A DNA stretch of 64,000 nucleotides from Myxococcales bacterium (lineage in GTDB: Bacteria; Myxococcota_A; UBA796; GCA-2862545). The stretch lies in NCBI GenBank assembly GCA_019634415.1, contig JAHQVJ010000178.1, positions 1 to 64,000 on the forward strand, read 5' to 3'. Both the position numbers and the translations under genes were made by a program. The notes beneath the pieces are model-generated. The model ran no database searches. It saw nothing but the letters and a program-made list of their open reading frames with translations, and had not been told where the DNA came from. Shown here piece by piece: positions 52,626 to 61,352 of the stretch. Within the stretch, counting starts at the first letter, position 1, and each line of letters starts with the position of its first letter.

Positions 52626-53273
52626 ATGGTGAGTGACGGGCACCGCGTATTGGTGGACCGAGTGCTGGACGAGCTGCGCACCGCTCGTGCAGGTGCCCCG
52701 AGCGGAGCGGCCACCGTGGAGCTGATCGGGCTGCTCAACCCCGTGGTGCACAGCCGGGTGGAGCGCGTGCTCCGCACCTACGGGCGCGGACGGGTGCTCA
52801 CGAACCTGCGAGCCGAGATCGAGGAGCACGTCCAGCGCGTGTGGGGGCTCGTCTTCGAGCAAGAGGCTCGGGTGCTGCGGCTGTGGCAGCCCGAGCGTGG
52901 CCTGTCGCTGCTCAACTGGATCGGGCGCTTCGCCACCCTGCGCACCAAGGACGTGATGCGCAGCGCGAAGCGGGACCCGTGGCGGCACCAGGCGGCCCCG
53001 CCGGAGTACTTCGATCGCATGGTGTCGGAGCCCCACGCCGAGCGCGGAGTGGCCACGAAGCAGATGTGGCAGGCGGTCCAAGGGCGTGTGCTGGAGCGCC
53101 AGAGCGAGCAGGGGCGAGCCATGTTCGAGCTCCTCTTCGAGCGCGATGCCACCACGGCGGAGATCCGAGACGCCACCGATCTTTCTGACGCGGCGATATT
53201 CAAGTGGAGAAGCCGCTTGCGGAAGGAACTGCACCACGAGTGGGAAACACTGCTGTCAGAGGGGGACCCATGA
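52626..53273 (+). CDS. Sigma-70 family (ECF-like) RNA polymerase sigma factor, 215 aa
   Basis: The protein has a sigma-2-like part with FEQEARVLRLWQPERGLSLLN and the basic RTKDVMRSAKRDPW, and a sigma-4-like HTH with AEIRDATDLSDAAIFKWRSRLRK. There is no region 1.1 or 3. The start ATG has AGGAG upstream. Its TGA overlaps the next ATG (ATGA), giving translational coupling with a membrane anti-sigma factor. The inducing signal is unknown; envelope stress is suggested by the membrane partner and neighbours. Confidence 0.82.
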   Translation: MVSDGHRVLVDRVLDELRTARAGAPSGAATVELIGLLNPVVHSRVERVLRTYGRGRVLTNLRAEIEEHVQRVWGLVFEQEARVLRLWQPERGLSLLNWIGRFATLRTKDVMRSAKRDPWRHQAAPPEYFDRMVSEPHAERGVATKQMWQAVQGRVLERQSEQGRAMFELLFERDATTAEIRDATDLSDAAIFKWRSRLRKELHHEWETLLSEGDP

Positions 53274-54031
53274 CTGCGAAGTACGGGGCCATGGAACCCG
53301 AGGACGACGACGAGCTGCTCGCTCGCATGATGGCGGAGGACGAGTCGGATCTGACCGACGCCGACCCGCGTCTGGACGATCTGGCGGCGGGGCGCGCCTC
53401 CGAGGAGGACGTGGCTCGGCTGCGCGCCGAAGCCGCCACCGACGACGCGTTGGCCGAGCGCATCGAGGCCATGGAGCCGTTCGACGACGCCTTCGTGCAT
53501 CGCCTCGCGTCGTTCGCCCCCGCGCACTTCCGCAAGGCAGCGTCGGAGTCAGCCGCATCGGGGGGCTCCTGGATCCGCTGGCTGCTGGGGGGCCTGGCGC
53601 TGGCAGCTCCCCTCGTCATCGCCTGGCTGATCGCCGCGCCTGGGCCCAGCGAGTCGCTCGTGGACTACCAGGTCCAGTGGCGCTCCGGGGACCAGGACGT
53701 GCGCAGCACCCCTGCGTCACAGCAGCTCCCCACCTTCGCCTCGGGGTCCAGCCTGCGGTTCGCGCTCGTGCCCGCCACCCGCACCGACGCCGAGGTGGCC
53801 GTGTTCGTCTTCGTGGACGGGTCGGGCCCCGTCGACGGGCTGCAGAGCCAGGTGCTGTCCAGCGGAGTGGTGAAGATCGAGGGCACGGTGGGGGAGGGGC
53901 CGCTGGTGCTCGAGATCGGACGCCATGCGCTGGACGTGGTCCTCGGTCCCGTCGCCGCGGGAGTGCCAACAGGCAGCACACCCGGAGCACCGTGGCAGCA
54001 CACCCAGCTGTCCTTCGTGGTCGGCGAGTAG
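53270..54031 (+). CDS. Membrane anti-sigma factor candidate, 253 aa
   Basis: Start fixed by the ATGA overlap with the sigma gene. The cytoplasmic N-terminus is acidic and helical (ELLARMMAEDESDLTDADPR, SEEDVARLRAEAATDDALAE), then one membrane helix (WLLGGLALAAPLVIAWLIAA, about residues 108-127) and a beta-rich extracytoplasmic domain. This is the usual topology of an anti-sigma factor, although the ZAS zinc motif is absent. The DDLAAGRASEEDVARLRAEA stretch resembles the FecR-type start. Role inferred mainly from position and topology. Confidence 0.78.
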   Translation: MTAKYGAMEPEDDDELLARMMAEDESDLTDADPRLDDLAAGRASEEDVARLRAEAATDDALAERIEAMEPFDDAFVHRLASFAPAHFRKAASESAASGGSWIRWLLGGLALAAPLVIAWLIAAPGPSESLVDYQVQWRSGDQDVRSTPASQQLPTFASGSSLRFALVPATRTDAEVAVFVFVDGSGPVDGLQSQVLSSGVVKIEGTVGEGPLVLEIGRHALDVVLGPVAAGVPTGSTPGAPWQHTQLSFVVGE

Positions 54032-54082
54032 AGGAACTGCGGCACGGCACCACCGGATCCGTCCGGTGGTATACGGGTCGAC

Positions 54083-55066
54083 ATGTGGATGCATCTCGCG
54101 CTGGCCTGCACGGGGCCAGTGAACACCCTGTCTCCCACCGACACCAGCACAGCCACTAGCCTGACCGATGGGCCGCCCCAGGAGTCCGGCTGGTTCCGAG
54201 CCAAGCCCCTGCTCGAGCCCCTGCAGGAGCACTCGGTGGTGGCCCTGGACGGCGAGGTGGTGGTGCTGGGCGGCTACGACGACCGCACGCAGATGGTGGA
54301 CCGGGTGGAGGCCTACGATCCCAGCACCAACGAGTGGCGCTCCCTGGCCCCGCTGCCAGAGCCCAGCCACCACGTCAACGCCGCCGTGGTGGACGGCAAG
54401 ATCTACGTGCTCGGGGTGCTGCAGGGGGGATTCCTGGAGTCTGCCGTGGCCTGGGTGTACGACCCCGTCACCGACGCCTGGAGCGACGTGCGACCGCCTC
54501 CTTCGGACCGTGCCGTGGGGGCGGCCGCCGTGGCGGTGGTGGGCACCGATGTGCACCTGATGGGGGGGCTGCGGTCCCTGCGCGCCGTGAGCCTGCACTC
54601 GGTCTACGACACCGTGGGCGACCGCTGGGATCCGCTGCCGGACGTACCGCGCGACCGCGATCACGGCGCTGGCGGCGGCTCGGGCTCCGCAGCCTGGGCG
54701 GCGGCGGGTCGAGACGGCGGGCTGACGGCGCTCATCGGTGCCTTCGACGTGTTCGATCCCGTGTTGGGAGCTTGGTCCGACGGGCCCGCCATCCCCACCC
54801 CCCGCGGCGGCGTTGCGGCCGCCGTCGACGGTGACGGGGCTTGGCACGTGGTGGGCGGGGAGGGCAACTCCGCCGATCCCAGCGGCGTGTTCGGCGACCA
54901 CGAGGTCTACGATCCAGGCACGGGCGGTTGGGCACGGCTCGATCCCATGCGCACGCCGCGTCACGGCATGGGGGCCGTGTTCGTGGACGGTGTGCTCTGG
55001 GTTCCTGGCGGAGCCGAGGTCCAGGCCTTCGGCGCCACCGCATTGCACGAGGGGTACCGGCCATGA
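54083..55066 (+). CDS. Kelch-repeat lipoprotein, 327 aa
   Basis: Six or so kelch blades are seen, each with a GG or similar and an aromatic pair, e.g. VVVLGGYDDRTQMVDRVEAY, WRSLAPLPEPSHHVNAAVVD, IYVLGVLQGG, WSDGPAIPTPRGGVAAAVDG, PMRTPRHGMGAVFVDGVLWV. They fold into a beta-propeller. The signal MWMHLALAC is only eight residues before the lipid Cys and cannot be extended, because the only upstream in-frame codons are those after the anti-sigma stop and none is a start. Stop overlaps the next gene as ATGA. Confidence 0.88.
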   Translation: MWMHLALACTGPVNTLSPTDTSTATSLTDGPPQESGWFRAKPLLEPLQEHSVVALDGEVVVLGGYDDRTQMVDRVEAYDPSTNEWRSLAPLPEPSHHVNAAVVDGKIYVLGVLQGGFLESAVAWVYDPVTDAWSDVRPPPSDRAVGAAAVAVVGTDVHLMGGLRSLRAVSLHSVYDTVGDRWDPLPDVPRDRDHGAGGGSGSAAWAAAGRDGGLTALIGAFDVFDPVLGAWSDGPAIPTPRGGVAAAVDGDGAWHVVGGEGNSADPSGVFGDHEVYDPGTGGWARLDPMRTPRHGMGAVFVDGVLWVPGGAEVQAFGATALHEGYRP

Positions 55067-56388
55067 TCGCTTGGTGGATCACTGCACTGATGGGATGTCC
55101 CAAGGTGGGCTCGGCGCCCGCCATCGACGAGCTGCGGCCTGCGGAGTGGGTGCAGGTGGAGGTGGGCAAGGACCTGTGCATGTCCTCCTTCCCCGGCACT
55201 CCCTTCGACAAGCGGACGGAGCGCAGGCTCTACATCGAGGCCCTGCAGGCGATTCGGGCCGAGGAGCGTGCCAACGGCCGAGCGCTGCTGGGTCAGCTCC
55301 CCGCAGAGCACCCGACCGTTCGATCCGCCATCGCGGTGTTGGATCTGATGGAGGGGGAGGTGGCAGGCTCATCCGCCACCCTCGGCAGCCTGGCCGAGGC
55401 GCACCCCACCGATCCGTGCCTGTCGTCGTCGGCGGCCCTGGCGCTGTGGGCATCGGGCGACCAGCAGCGCGCCGTGGAGCTGCTGCAGCAGGCGCGGCGG
55501 CGCGACCCCCTGGAGCCGCGGGTGGCCTTTCTGGCCTGGTACCTGGAGGTGGAGCGACCCGACACGCTGGTGGCCGCGCTGGACGTGGGGCTGAAGTCAC
55601 TGCCGGAGCACGTGGGGATCCAGCTGGCGCGTGGGTCCGTGGCCCTGGCCCAGCGCAACGTGGAGCTGGCGGTGCCCCTCCTCGAGGCCGCGCTGGCAGG
55701 CGGAGCGGCCGAGGCCGAGGGGCCGTTGCTGCAGGCCTACTTCGTCGCGGGGCTGCGCAGCGACTACCTGCGCTTCGCCTCGGCGCTGAAGCTGCCCATG
55801 GGCGACAAGGGGGCCGTGGCCCTCGCCGAGGATCCCGATGCGGCCTACTCCGAGCTCCTCGGTCTGGCGGAGGGGCAGACCCTGCGTGCCGTGTTCCAGA
55901 CCTCGCAGGGCGACCTCACCTGCGTGCTGCGGCATGATCTCGCCCCCGTGACCGTGGCCAACTTCGTGGCCTTGGCCGAGGGCAGCATGCCCTGGATGCA
56001 CCCCGAGACGGGACCCACCCAGGAGCCGCTGTACGACGGCACCGTGTTCCACAGGGTGATCCCCGAGTTCATGGTACAGGGCGGCGACCCCGTCGGCACC
56101 GGCAGCGGCGGACCTGGCTACCGCTTCCTCGACGAGATCCATCGGCAGCTGCGGTTCGATCAGCCCGGTCGGCTGGCCATGGCGAACCAGGGGCCGCACA
56201 CCAACGGCTCGCAGTTCTTCGTCACGGAGGTGCCCACACCGCACCTCGACGGCCGTCACACCATCTTCGGCGAGTGTGACGAGACCTCGGTGGAGGTGGT
56301 GAAGCGCATGACCCGCGTGCCCTCCGAGGAGTCGCGGCCCGTCGAGCCCCTCCTGCTCGAGCGCGTGGAGATCCAGCGCCAGCCCTGA
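55063..56388 (+). CDS. TPR-cyclophilin lipoprotein (peptidyl-prolyl isomerase), 441 aa
   Basis: MIAWWITALMGC is a short, uncharged lipoprotein signal whose start is fixed by an ATGA overlap with the kelch gene. Residues 60-260 are TPR-like helices. Residues 285-441 form a cyclophilin: VFQTSQGDLTCVL, VANFVALAEG, YDGTVFHRVIPEFMVQGGDP, GSGGPGYRFLDE, LAMANQGPHTNGSQFFVTE, LDGRHTIFGE. The catalytic Arg (FHRVI) and QGGDP loop are kept. It probably folds outer-membrane or surface proteins. TPR-PPIase fusion is coupled to a propeller lipoprotein. Confidence 0.92.
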   Translation: MIAWWITALMGCPKVGSAPAIDELRPAEWVQVEVGKDLCMSSFPGTPFDKRTERRLYIEALQAIRAEERANGRALLGQLPAEHPTVRSAIAVLDLMEGEVAGSSATLGSLAEAHPTDPCLSSSAALALWASGDQQRAVELLQQARRRDPLEPRVAFLAWYLEVERPDTLVAALDVGLKSLPEHVGIQLARGSVALAQRNVELAVPLLEAALAGGAAEAEGPLLQAYFVAGLRSDYLRFASALKLPMGDKGAVALAEDPDAAYSELLGLAEGQTLRAVFQTSQGDLTCVLRHDLAPVTVANFVALAEGSMPWMHPETGPTQEPLYDGTVFHRVIPEFMVQGGDPVGTGSGGPGYRFLDEIHRQLRFDQPGRLAMANQGPHTNGSQFFVTEVPTPHLDGRHTIFGECDETSVEVVKRMTRVPSEESRPVEPLLLERVEIQRQP

Positions 56389-56545
56389 CGGCGTGTCCCG
56401 CTGCGGTCACCGACGGTCACGTGGATGACAGGGTGTCGGAGATCCACGCTCGCGAGACGGGCGAACCTATAGAATCGGTTGGCCCGACCCGTGCACTTCT
56501 GGTCCGTGCGCATCGAAGCGCACCAGGGGCGCACGGAGGGAGTCG

Positions 56546-58681
56546 ATGATCTGGATGGTGTGGGTGCTGACGTCGGTGCCGACGTTCGCGGCCGATCCCG
56601 AGCTGCCCCCTGCGGTGACCACCGAGCGCCTGAGCACGGGGCAGCTCCAGGTCACGCCCGACCGCCAGAAGCCGCGGGACGCCAGCGACGCCTCCAACCT
56701 GCGCATGGACTTCGGCTCCACGAACCTCTTCGACCTCACCCTGTACTTCGCCGATCTGTTGAGGAAGAACTTCCTCATCACCGACGACGAGGCGCTGAGG
56801 AAGAAGGAGCTGCGGCTCATCGGACACAGTGCGATGACCGTGGACGAGGCGTGGCAGGCCTACCGCTCGGCGCTGCAGGGTCACGGCTTCACCACCATCG
56901 AGGTGGGGGCGATGATCACCGTGGTGCCCATCGAGTCGGCGGCGCGCGGACCGGTTCCCGTGGGACGGGGCGTCGTCGGCGGTGAGGGCGTGGTCACGCG
57001 GATCTTGCCCCTCGTCAACGCGCGTGCCTCCGATCTGTCGGCGGTGGTGCGTCCCCTGCTGTCGTCGTCGGCGCAGCTCACGGCGTATGCCCCTGCCAAC
57101 ACCCTGATCGTGACCGACACCGCCAGCAACGTGCGCAAGATCCACACGCTGGTGGCCGAGCTCGACGTGGCCGCGCCCACCAGCTCCCTGAAGCTACTGC
57201 GGCTGCAGTGGGCCACGGCGGCGGACGTCAAGCGAGTGCTCGAGGCGCTCTACCCCGTGGCGCCGGCCGAGGTGGCGACGCCCACGCCGCGAACGCGCCC
57301 TCAGCGGCGACGGAACCCTCGAAGCCCGAGCAGCGCCTCCGCACCGGCAGCCACCGCCGGCAGCGAGGCGCGCCACATCTCCACGATCCTGGACGACGAG
57401 CGCACGAACAGCCTCATCGTGCTCGCCAACCCGCAGGGGCACGCCGCGGTGGCGGCGGTGGTGTCGCAGCTCGACGTGGACGTGGATCCGAGCAGCCAGC
57501 GCACGCTGCACGTGGTGCAGCTCAAGTACGCCGTGGCCGAGGAGGTGGCGGCCGTGCTCGCGGAGCTGCAGTCGAGTGCCGGCTCGTCGAGCACGCAGGC
57601 GCGCCGCAACACACGAGCGCGAGGAGAGCAGGCCCAGCCCAGAGCAGACGTGGCCGATGCACTCGACTCGGACCTGCGGATCGCTGCTGATCCGGCCACC
57701 AACGCGCTGGCGGTGGTGGCGGATCCGCGGGAGTTCGCGGCGGTCTCGGCGCTGATCGCGGAGCTGGACGTGGCCCGGGGGCAGGTGTTCGTGGATGCGG
57801 TGTTCGTGGAGCTCACGCAGAGCGACGGCAGCGAGCTGTCGCTCGGTGCACACGTGCTGCCCAGCGACGACATTCCGGGAGCCGCGTCGATTCAGGCGGA
57901 CTCCAAGGGGCAGCCGGTGTCCCTCGCCTCCACCGCCGACTTCCTGTCGGGGCTGGCCGCGGGCGTGTTCGGTCCCTTCGTGGACGTGTTGGTGGGCGAC
58001 ACCCTCCAGTCCGTGCCGCTGTTCGGCATCGCGCTGCGCGCCCTGCAGACCGCCAGCAACGTCAACGTCATGGGTAACCCTGCCCTCCTCGCCCTCGACC
58101 ACCACGAGGCCAGCCTGTCGGTGGGGCGCAAGGTGCCCTTTCCGACCACCTCTCAATCCAGCGTGCTCGGAGCCGTTCCGTTCACCACCTACGAGCGGGT
58201 GGACGTGGCCATGACGCTGGACGTCACGCCCCACATCAACAGCGAAGACCTGGTCACGCTGGACGTGGAGCTCACCGTCGACGAGGTGGAGCCCGCGTCG
58301 GCCGAGACGGATCTGGAGGGAGGGCCCGTCACCACGGGGCGCAACGTGCAGTCACGGGTGATGGTGGAGGATGGGCAGACCGTGGTGATCGCGGGTGTGG
58401 CGAGCGTGTCGGAGACGGTGCTCCGCTCGAAGGTACCCATCCTCGGTGACATCCCGCTGCTGGGGGCCCTGTTCCGCTCCAAGTCCAAGGACGTGCGCCG
58501 CAGCAACCTGATGGTGTTCCTCACCCCCCACATCGTGAACAGTCCGGCGGACGTGCTGCGGATCCGCCGCATGAAGGAGGCCCAGCGCGCGGAGTTCGTG
58601 CGGCGCTTCCACGGCAAGGAGGGTGGCGACTGGCTCACCGAGCTGCAGGGACTCCTCGCGGATGCACGTGATCCGTCGTGA
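56546..58681 (+). CDS. gspD: Type II secretion secretin GspD, 711 aa
   Basis: The outer-membrane ring of the type II system. After a short signal (MIWMVWVLTSVPTFA) come N0-type and N1-N3 domains (LRMDFGSTNLFDLTLYFADL, TRILPLVNARASDLSAVVRP, LKLLRLQWATAADVKRVLEA and a second RTLHVVQLKYAVAEEV) joined by low-complexity Ser/Ala/Arg linkers, then the secretin core with NVNVMGNPALLALDHHEASL, GRKVPFPT, and VPILGDIPLLGALFRSKSKD followed by NLMVFLTPHIV. No other gsp gene is in the window. GGAGGGAG lies before the ATG. The 157 nt upstream show no clear promoter. Confidence 0.95.
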   Translation: MIWMVWVLTSVPTFAADPELPPAVTTERLSTGQLQVTPDRQKPRDASDASNLRMDFGSTNLFDLTLYFADLLRKNFLITDDEALRKKELRLIGHSAMTVDEAWQAYRSALQGHGFTTIEVGAMITVVPIESAARGPVPVGRGVVGGEGVVTRILPLVNARASDLSAVVRPLLSSSAQLTAYAPANTLIVTDTASNVRKIHTLVAELDVAAPTSSLKLLRLQWATAADVKRVLEALYPVAPAEVATPTPRTRPQRRRNPRSPSSASAPAATAGSEARHISTILDDERTNSLIVLANPQGHAAVAAVVSQLDVDVDPSSQRTLHVVQLKYAVAEEVAAVLAELQSSAGSSSTQARRNTRARGEQAQPRADVADALDSDLRIAADPATNALAVVADPREFAAVSALIAELDVARGQVFVDAVFVELTQSDGSELSLGAHVLPSDDIPGAASIQADSKGQPVSLASTADFLSGLAAGVFGPFVDVLVGDTLQSVPLFGIALRALQTASNVNVMGNPALLALDHHEASLSVGRKVPFPTTSQSSVLGAVPFTTYERVDVAMTLDVTPHINSEDLVTLDVELTVDEVEPASAETDLEGGPVTTGRNVQSRVMVEDGQTVVIAGVASVSETVLRSKVPILGDIPLLGALFRSKSKDVRRSNLMVFLTPHIVNSPADVLRIRRMKEAQRAEFVRRFHGKEGGDWLTELQGLLADARDPS

Positions 58682-58717
58682 GGTTCAGCCCCTCGCTGAC
58701 GGTACCGCAGGCCCGGG

Positions 58718-60625
58718 TCAGAAGCCGTTGTCTCGGCACAGCTTGCGATCCTCGCCCCGGAGCGTGGGGCAGACCTCGCTGAGCACACCCGTGGCGACGC
58801 TCCTTCGTCCCAGCTCGAACAGGAAGCCCGCCGCCCGCGCGCGCACGGAGGACGAGCCGTGGCCAGTGGCCAGCACGGCCTCCGCGGCTCGCAGCCGGCC
58901 CAGGCCCAGCAGCGCCGACAGCTGTGCATCCGCCACCGCGTCGGCCTCCTCCTCGGTGGAGGGCGCCGTGCGATCCAGCCAGGTCAGCGCTTGCTCGAAG
59001 CGACGCTCCTGCACCAGCGTCCAGGCGTGGTACGTCGCCATGATCGGATCGAGGGTGTCGAGCCAGCGTGCCGCCTGGGCCAAGGTGCCACGCTCGTCTC
59101 GCGTGGCGGCGCAGCGGAAGGCGGCCTGGGCGAACGGGACCGGATCGGGCACGGCGTCTGGGGCCAGCACGTCGGCGAAGCGGGTGGCACACGGTGCGGT
59201 CACCCCGCGCTGGATGTCCTGCGCCGCCAGGTAGGTGCGGTACTGCCAGCTGGCCGTGGCCGCCACCTGGGGTGTGGCCGCGTCTACGCCATCGAGCCAG
59301 TCCCGGAGGGGAGCCAGCGACGCGCGGCCGGGAGGATCGGAGGGAGGCAGGGCCTCCAGCATGCCCGCAGCCGCTGCCTGCAGCTGCGAGGGCGTGGCTT
59401 CGCCGGGTCCGTACACGCCCACCACGCCGAGCACCCGGTCGGTGGCGAACCACAGCTCTTGGTAAGGGTGCCGATCGGTGCGTGCCTGCAGCATCATCGT
59501 GGTGGCCACGTCGTCGCGCTTGGCCAGGCGGCCCGCCGACTTGATGCGCACCGACCGCAACGCGTTGGCGCGGTCCGACAGCAGATACAGCCCCTGGTCC
59601 CGCCAGCGCCCAGCCACCGCCTTGCGCGCGGCCACCAAGGCCTCCGCTCGGCCGGGCTCCACGAAGAGGAACATGGCGGCCACCCCCTCGTCGAGCCCCT
59701 TGTCGGCGGTGACGGTCAGGCCGGCCAGGCCGGTGGGGACGGCTTGCTCTCCGGGGCGGACCCCCACGAAGGCGGGAAGGAAGGCGCCTGGTGAGAAGGC
59801 CTCTGCCAGCTCCTCGAAGGGGATCCCGAGGGAGGCCAAGGCACCCAACAGCGGCGCGGGATCCGCCCATCCCGGAGCCAGGCTCGGCTTGGCGGACTGG
59901 GTGAGTGCCGTCCAGGAGGGCGGCGGTCCCGTCATCGCCGCCCAGATGGCCTCTGGGTCGCGTTCCTCCAGTGTCTTCGCCAGCCAGGCACCCCAGGCGT
60001 AGGGGGCGGCGGGATCGTCGACGGCCAGGCTCGCCGCCACATCGGTTCCCTGCAGCGAGGCCGTCACGGAGGCCATGACGGGGCCCTCCTGGGCGGCGCA
60101 CCAGCGCTGGGCGACGTGGGTGGCGTGGCCCTCCCGCAGGGCGAGGTGGCCGGCCATGGAGTCGTCGTCGTGCACCTGGGTGACCCCGTACTGGGCCTGC
60201 AGCGCGTGCACGAGCTCGTGGGCCGTGATGCAGCGAACGAGCGGGTGGAGTGCCTCGGGGGCCAGATCCACCTCTCGGATGGTCTCCTCCACGGCCTCGG
60301 CGATCAGGTACACCCCGTCCAGGCTCGGCACGTATACGGCGATGGCCCGCCTCAGCAGGGCTTCCTCGTGGGGTGTGGGGACCCTGCTCGGGGGCGGCTC
60401 GGCGTCGGCTGGGCGGATGTGCACGGGGGGCTTCGACAGCGCGGCACGGAGGCGCTTTCGGGTGGCGATCCCGCTGCGGGGCGGCTGCACGAAGGGTCTG
60501 CCGGTCGCCTCCTCGATCTCGGGCAGCAGGGCTGCCACCAAGGCGTCGAAGTCGTTCTGGCTCAGGGAGGTCGCAGGGGCGGCGGGCCCGGCGAGGGACA
60601 ACGAGAGGAGGAATTCGAACAACAT
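58718..60625 (-). CDS. Exported HExxH putative zinc metallopeptidase with helical repeats, 635 aa
   Basis: A short signal (MLFEFLLSLSLAGPA) precedes a domain with TAHELVHALQAQYG (HELVH zinc motif, about residue 136) and LREGHATHVAQRW, where the Glu or His could be the third ligand, as in gluzincins. The C-terminal 250 residues are helical, TPR-like (LAQAARWLDTLDPIMATYHA, LVQERRFEQALTWLDR). Substrate unknown. It is the last gene of the leftward operon, 43 nt after the ICMT-like gene, and is convergent with gspD. Confidence 0.8.
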   Translation of the reverse strand: MLFEFLLSLSLAGPAAPATSLSQNDFDALVAALLPEIEEATGRPFVQPPRSGIATRKRLRAALSKPPVHIRPADAEPPPSRVPTPHEEALLRRAIAVYVPSLDGVYLIAEAVEETIREVDLAPEALHPLVRCITAHELVHALQAQYGVTQVHDDDSMAGHLALREGHATHVAQRWCAAQEGPVMASVTASLQGTDVAASLAVDDPAAPYAWGAWLAKTLEERDPEAIWAAMTGPPPSWTALTQSAKPSLAPGWADPAPLLGALASLGIPFEELAEAFSPGAFLPAFVGVRPGEQAVPTGLAGLTVTADKGLDEGVAAMFLFVEPGRAEALVAARKAVAGRWRDQGLYLLSDRANALRSVRIKSAGRLAKRDDVATTMMLQARTDRHPYQELWFATDRVLGVVGVYGPGEATPSQLQAAAAGMLEALPPSDPPGRASLAPLRDWLDGVDAATPQVAATASWQYRTYLAAQDIQRGVTAPCATRFADVLAPDAVPDPVPFAQAAFRCAATRDERGTLAQAARWLDTLDPIMATYHAWTLVQERRFEQALTWLDRTAPSTEEEADAVADAQLSALLGLGRLRAAEAVLATGHGSSSVRARAAGFLFELGRRSVATGVLSEVCPTLRGEDRKLCRDNGF

Positions 60626-60668
60626 GGGATTCCAACGGAGCGAGGTCGGCGCACGCTCCCACGCTACC

Positions 60669-61352
60669 TCACCACACCCCGGGAATCAGGCGGTATGCCG
60701 TGCGGGTGGCATAGGTCGCGTAGCCGTCCAGCTCCCGTCGGAGCAGCCGGTCCTCCAGGGCCGTCCGCAGCACCAGCAGGGCAACGAAGGGCAGAGCGGG
60801 CACCAGACCCCACCGCGAGCCGAGGGCGACGGGAAACGCCACGGCGAGCACTGCCACCACGGCGTACATGGGGTGCCGGACGATGGCGTAGGGGCCACTG
60901 GTCACCGCGCTGTGGCGGCGCTGATGGTCGATCTTCACCACGCGCGACAGGTAGGTGTTCGTTCGGGCGATCCACCACAGGGCCAGCAGCATGGGCGCGT
61001 GCACGGCCATCGCCATGAGCTGTGCGCCGAAGGGCAGGGGATCGGACCAGCCGTACCGGACGACGTCGAAGCCGGGCACCACGAGCAGGGCCACCCCCGT
61101 CACCGACAGGCCCAGCAGGATCGCGCGGTCCCAACCTGGCTGATCGGGCTGGTGCAGGGTGCCGCGCAGGCGCTCCCTCAGCAGCCTGGGGTCGTGCATC
61201 GACAGCCAGATCCACATACCGATGGCGTACAGCAGGTACTGGCCGATCACGACCCAGGCTTGCCACCAGTCGAAGATGCCAGCGGGTAGCAGGATCGACA
61301 CGGGGAGCATCCCGATCCGAAGGGCGGCGCTCGCGGTGGAGCGGGTGATCAT
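60669..61352 (-). CDS. Isoprenylcysteine carboxyl methyltransferase-family membrane protein, 227 aa
   Basis: ICMT/PEMT-family enzymes methylate lipids or small hydrophobic substrates with SAM. The end of the protein has the signature VTSGPYAIVRHPMYAVVAVL (GPY...RHPxY) and LEDRLLRRELDGYATYATRT (E...Y). Five or six hydrophobic segments are visible. The ATG at 61352 overlaps the P-loop gene stop as ATGA. In this operon the substrate may be made by the P-loop and M20 proteins, which is speculative. Confidence 0.88.
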   Translation of the reverse strand: MITRSTASAALRIGMLPVSILLPAGIFDWWQAWVVIGQYLLYAIGMWIWLSMHDPRLLRERLRGTLHQPDQPGWDRAILLGLSVTGVALLVVPGFDVVRYGWSDPLPFGAQLMAMAVHAPMLLALWWIARTNTYLSRVVKIDHQRRHSAVTSGPYAIVRHPMYAVVAVLAVAFPVALGSRWGLVPALPFVALLVLRTALEDRLLRRELDGYATYATRTAYRLIPGVW

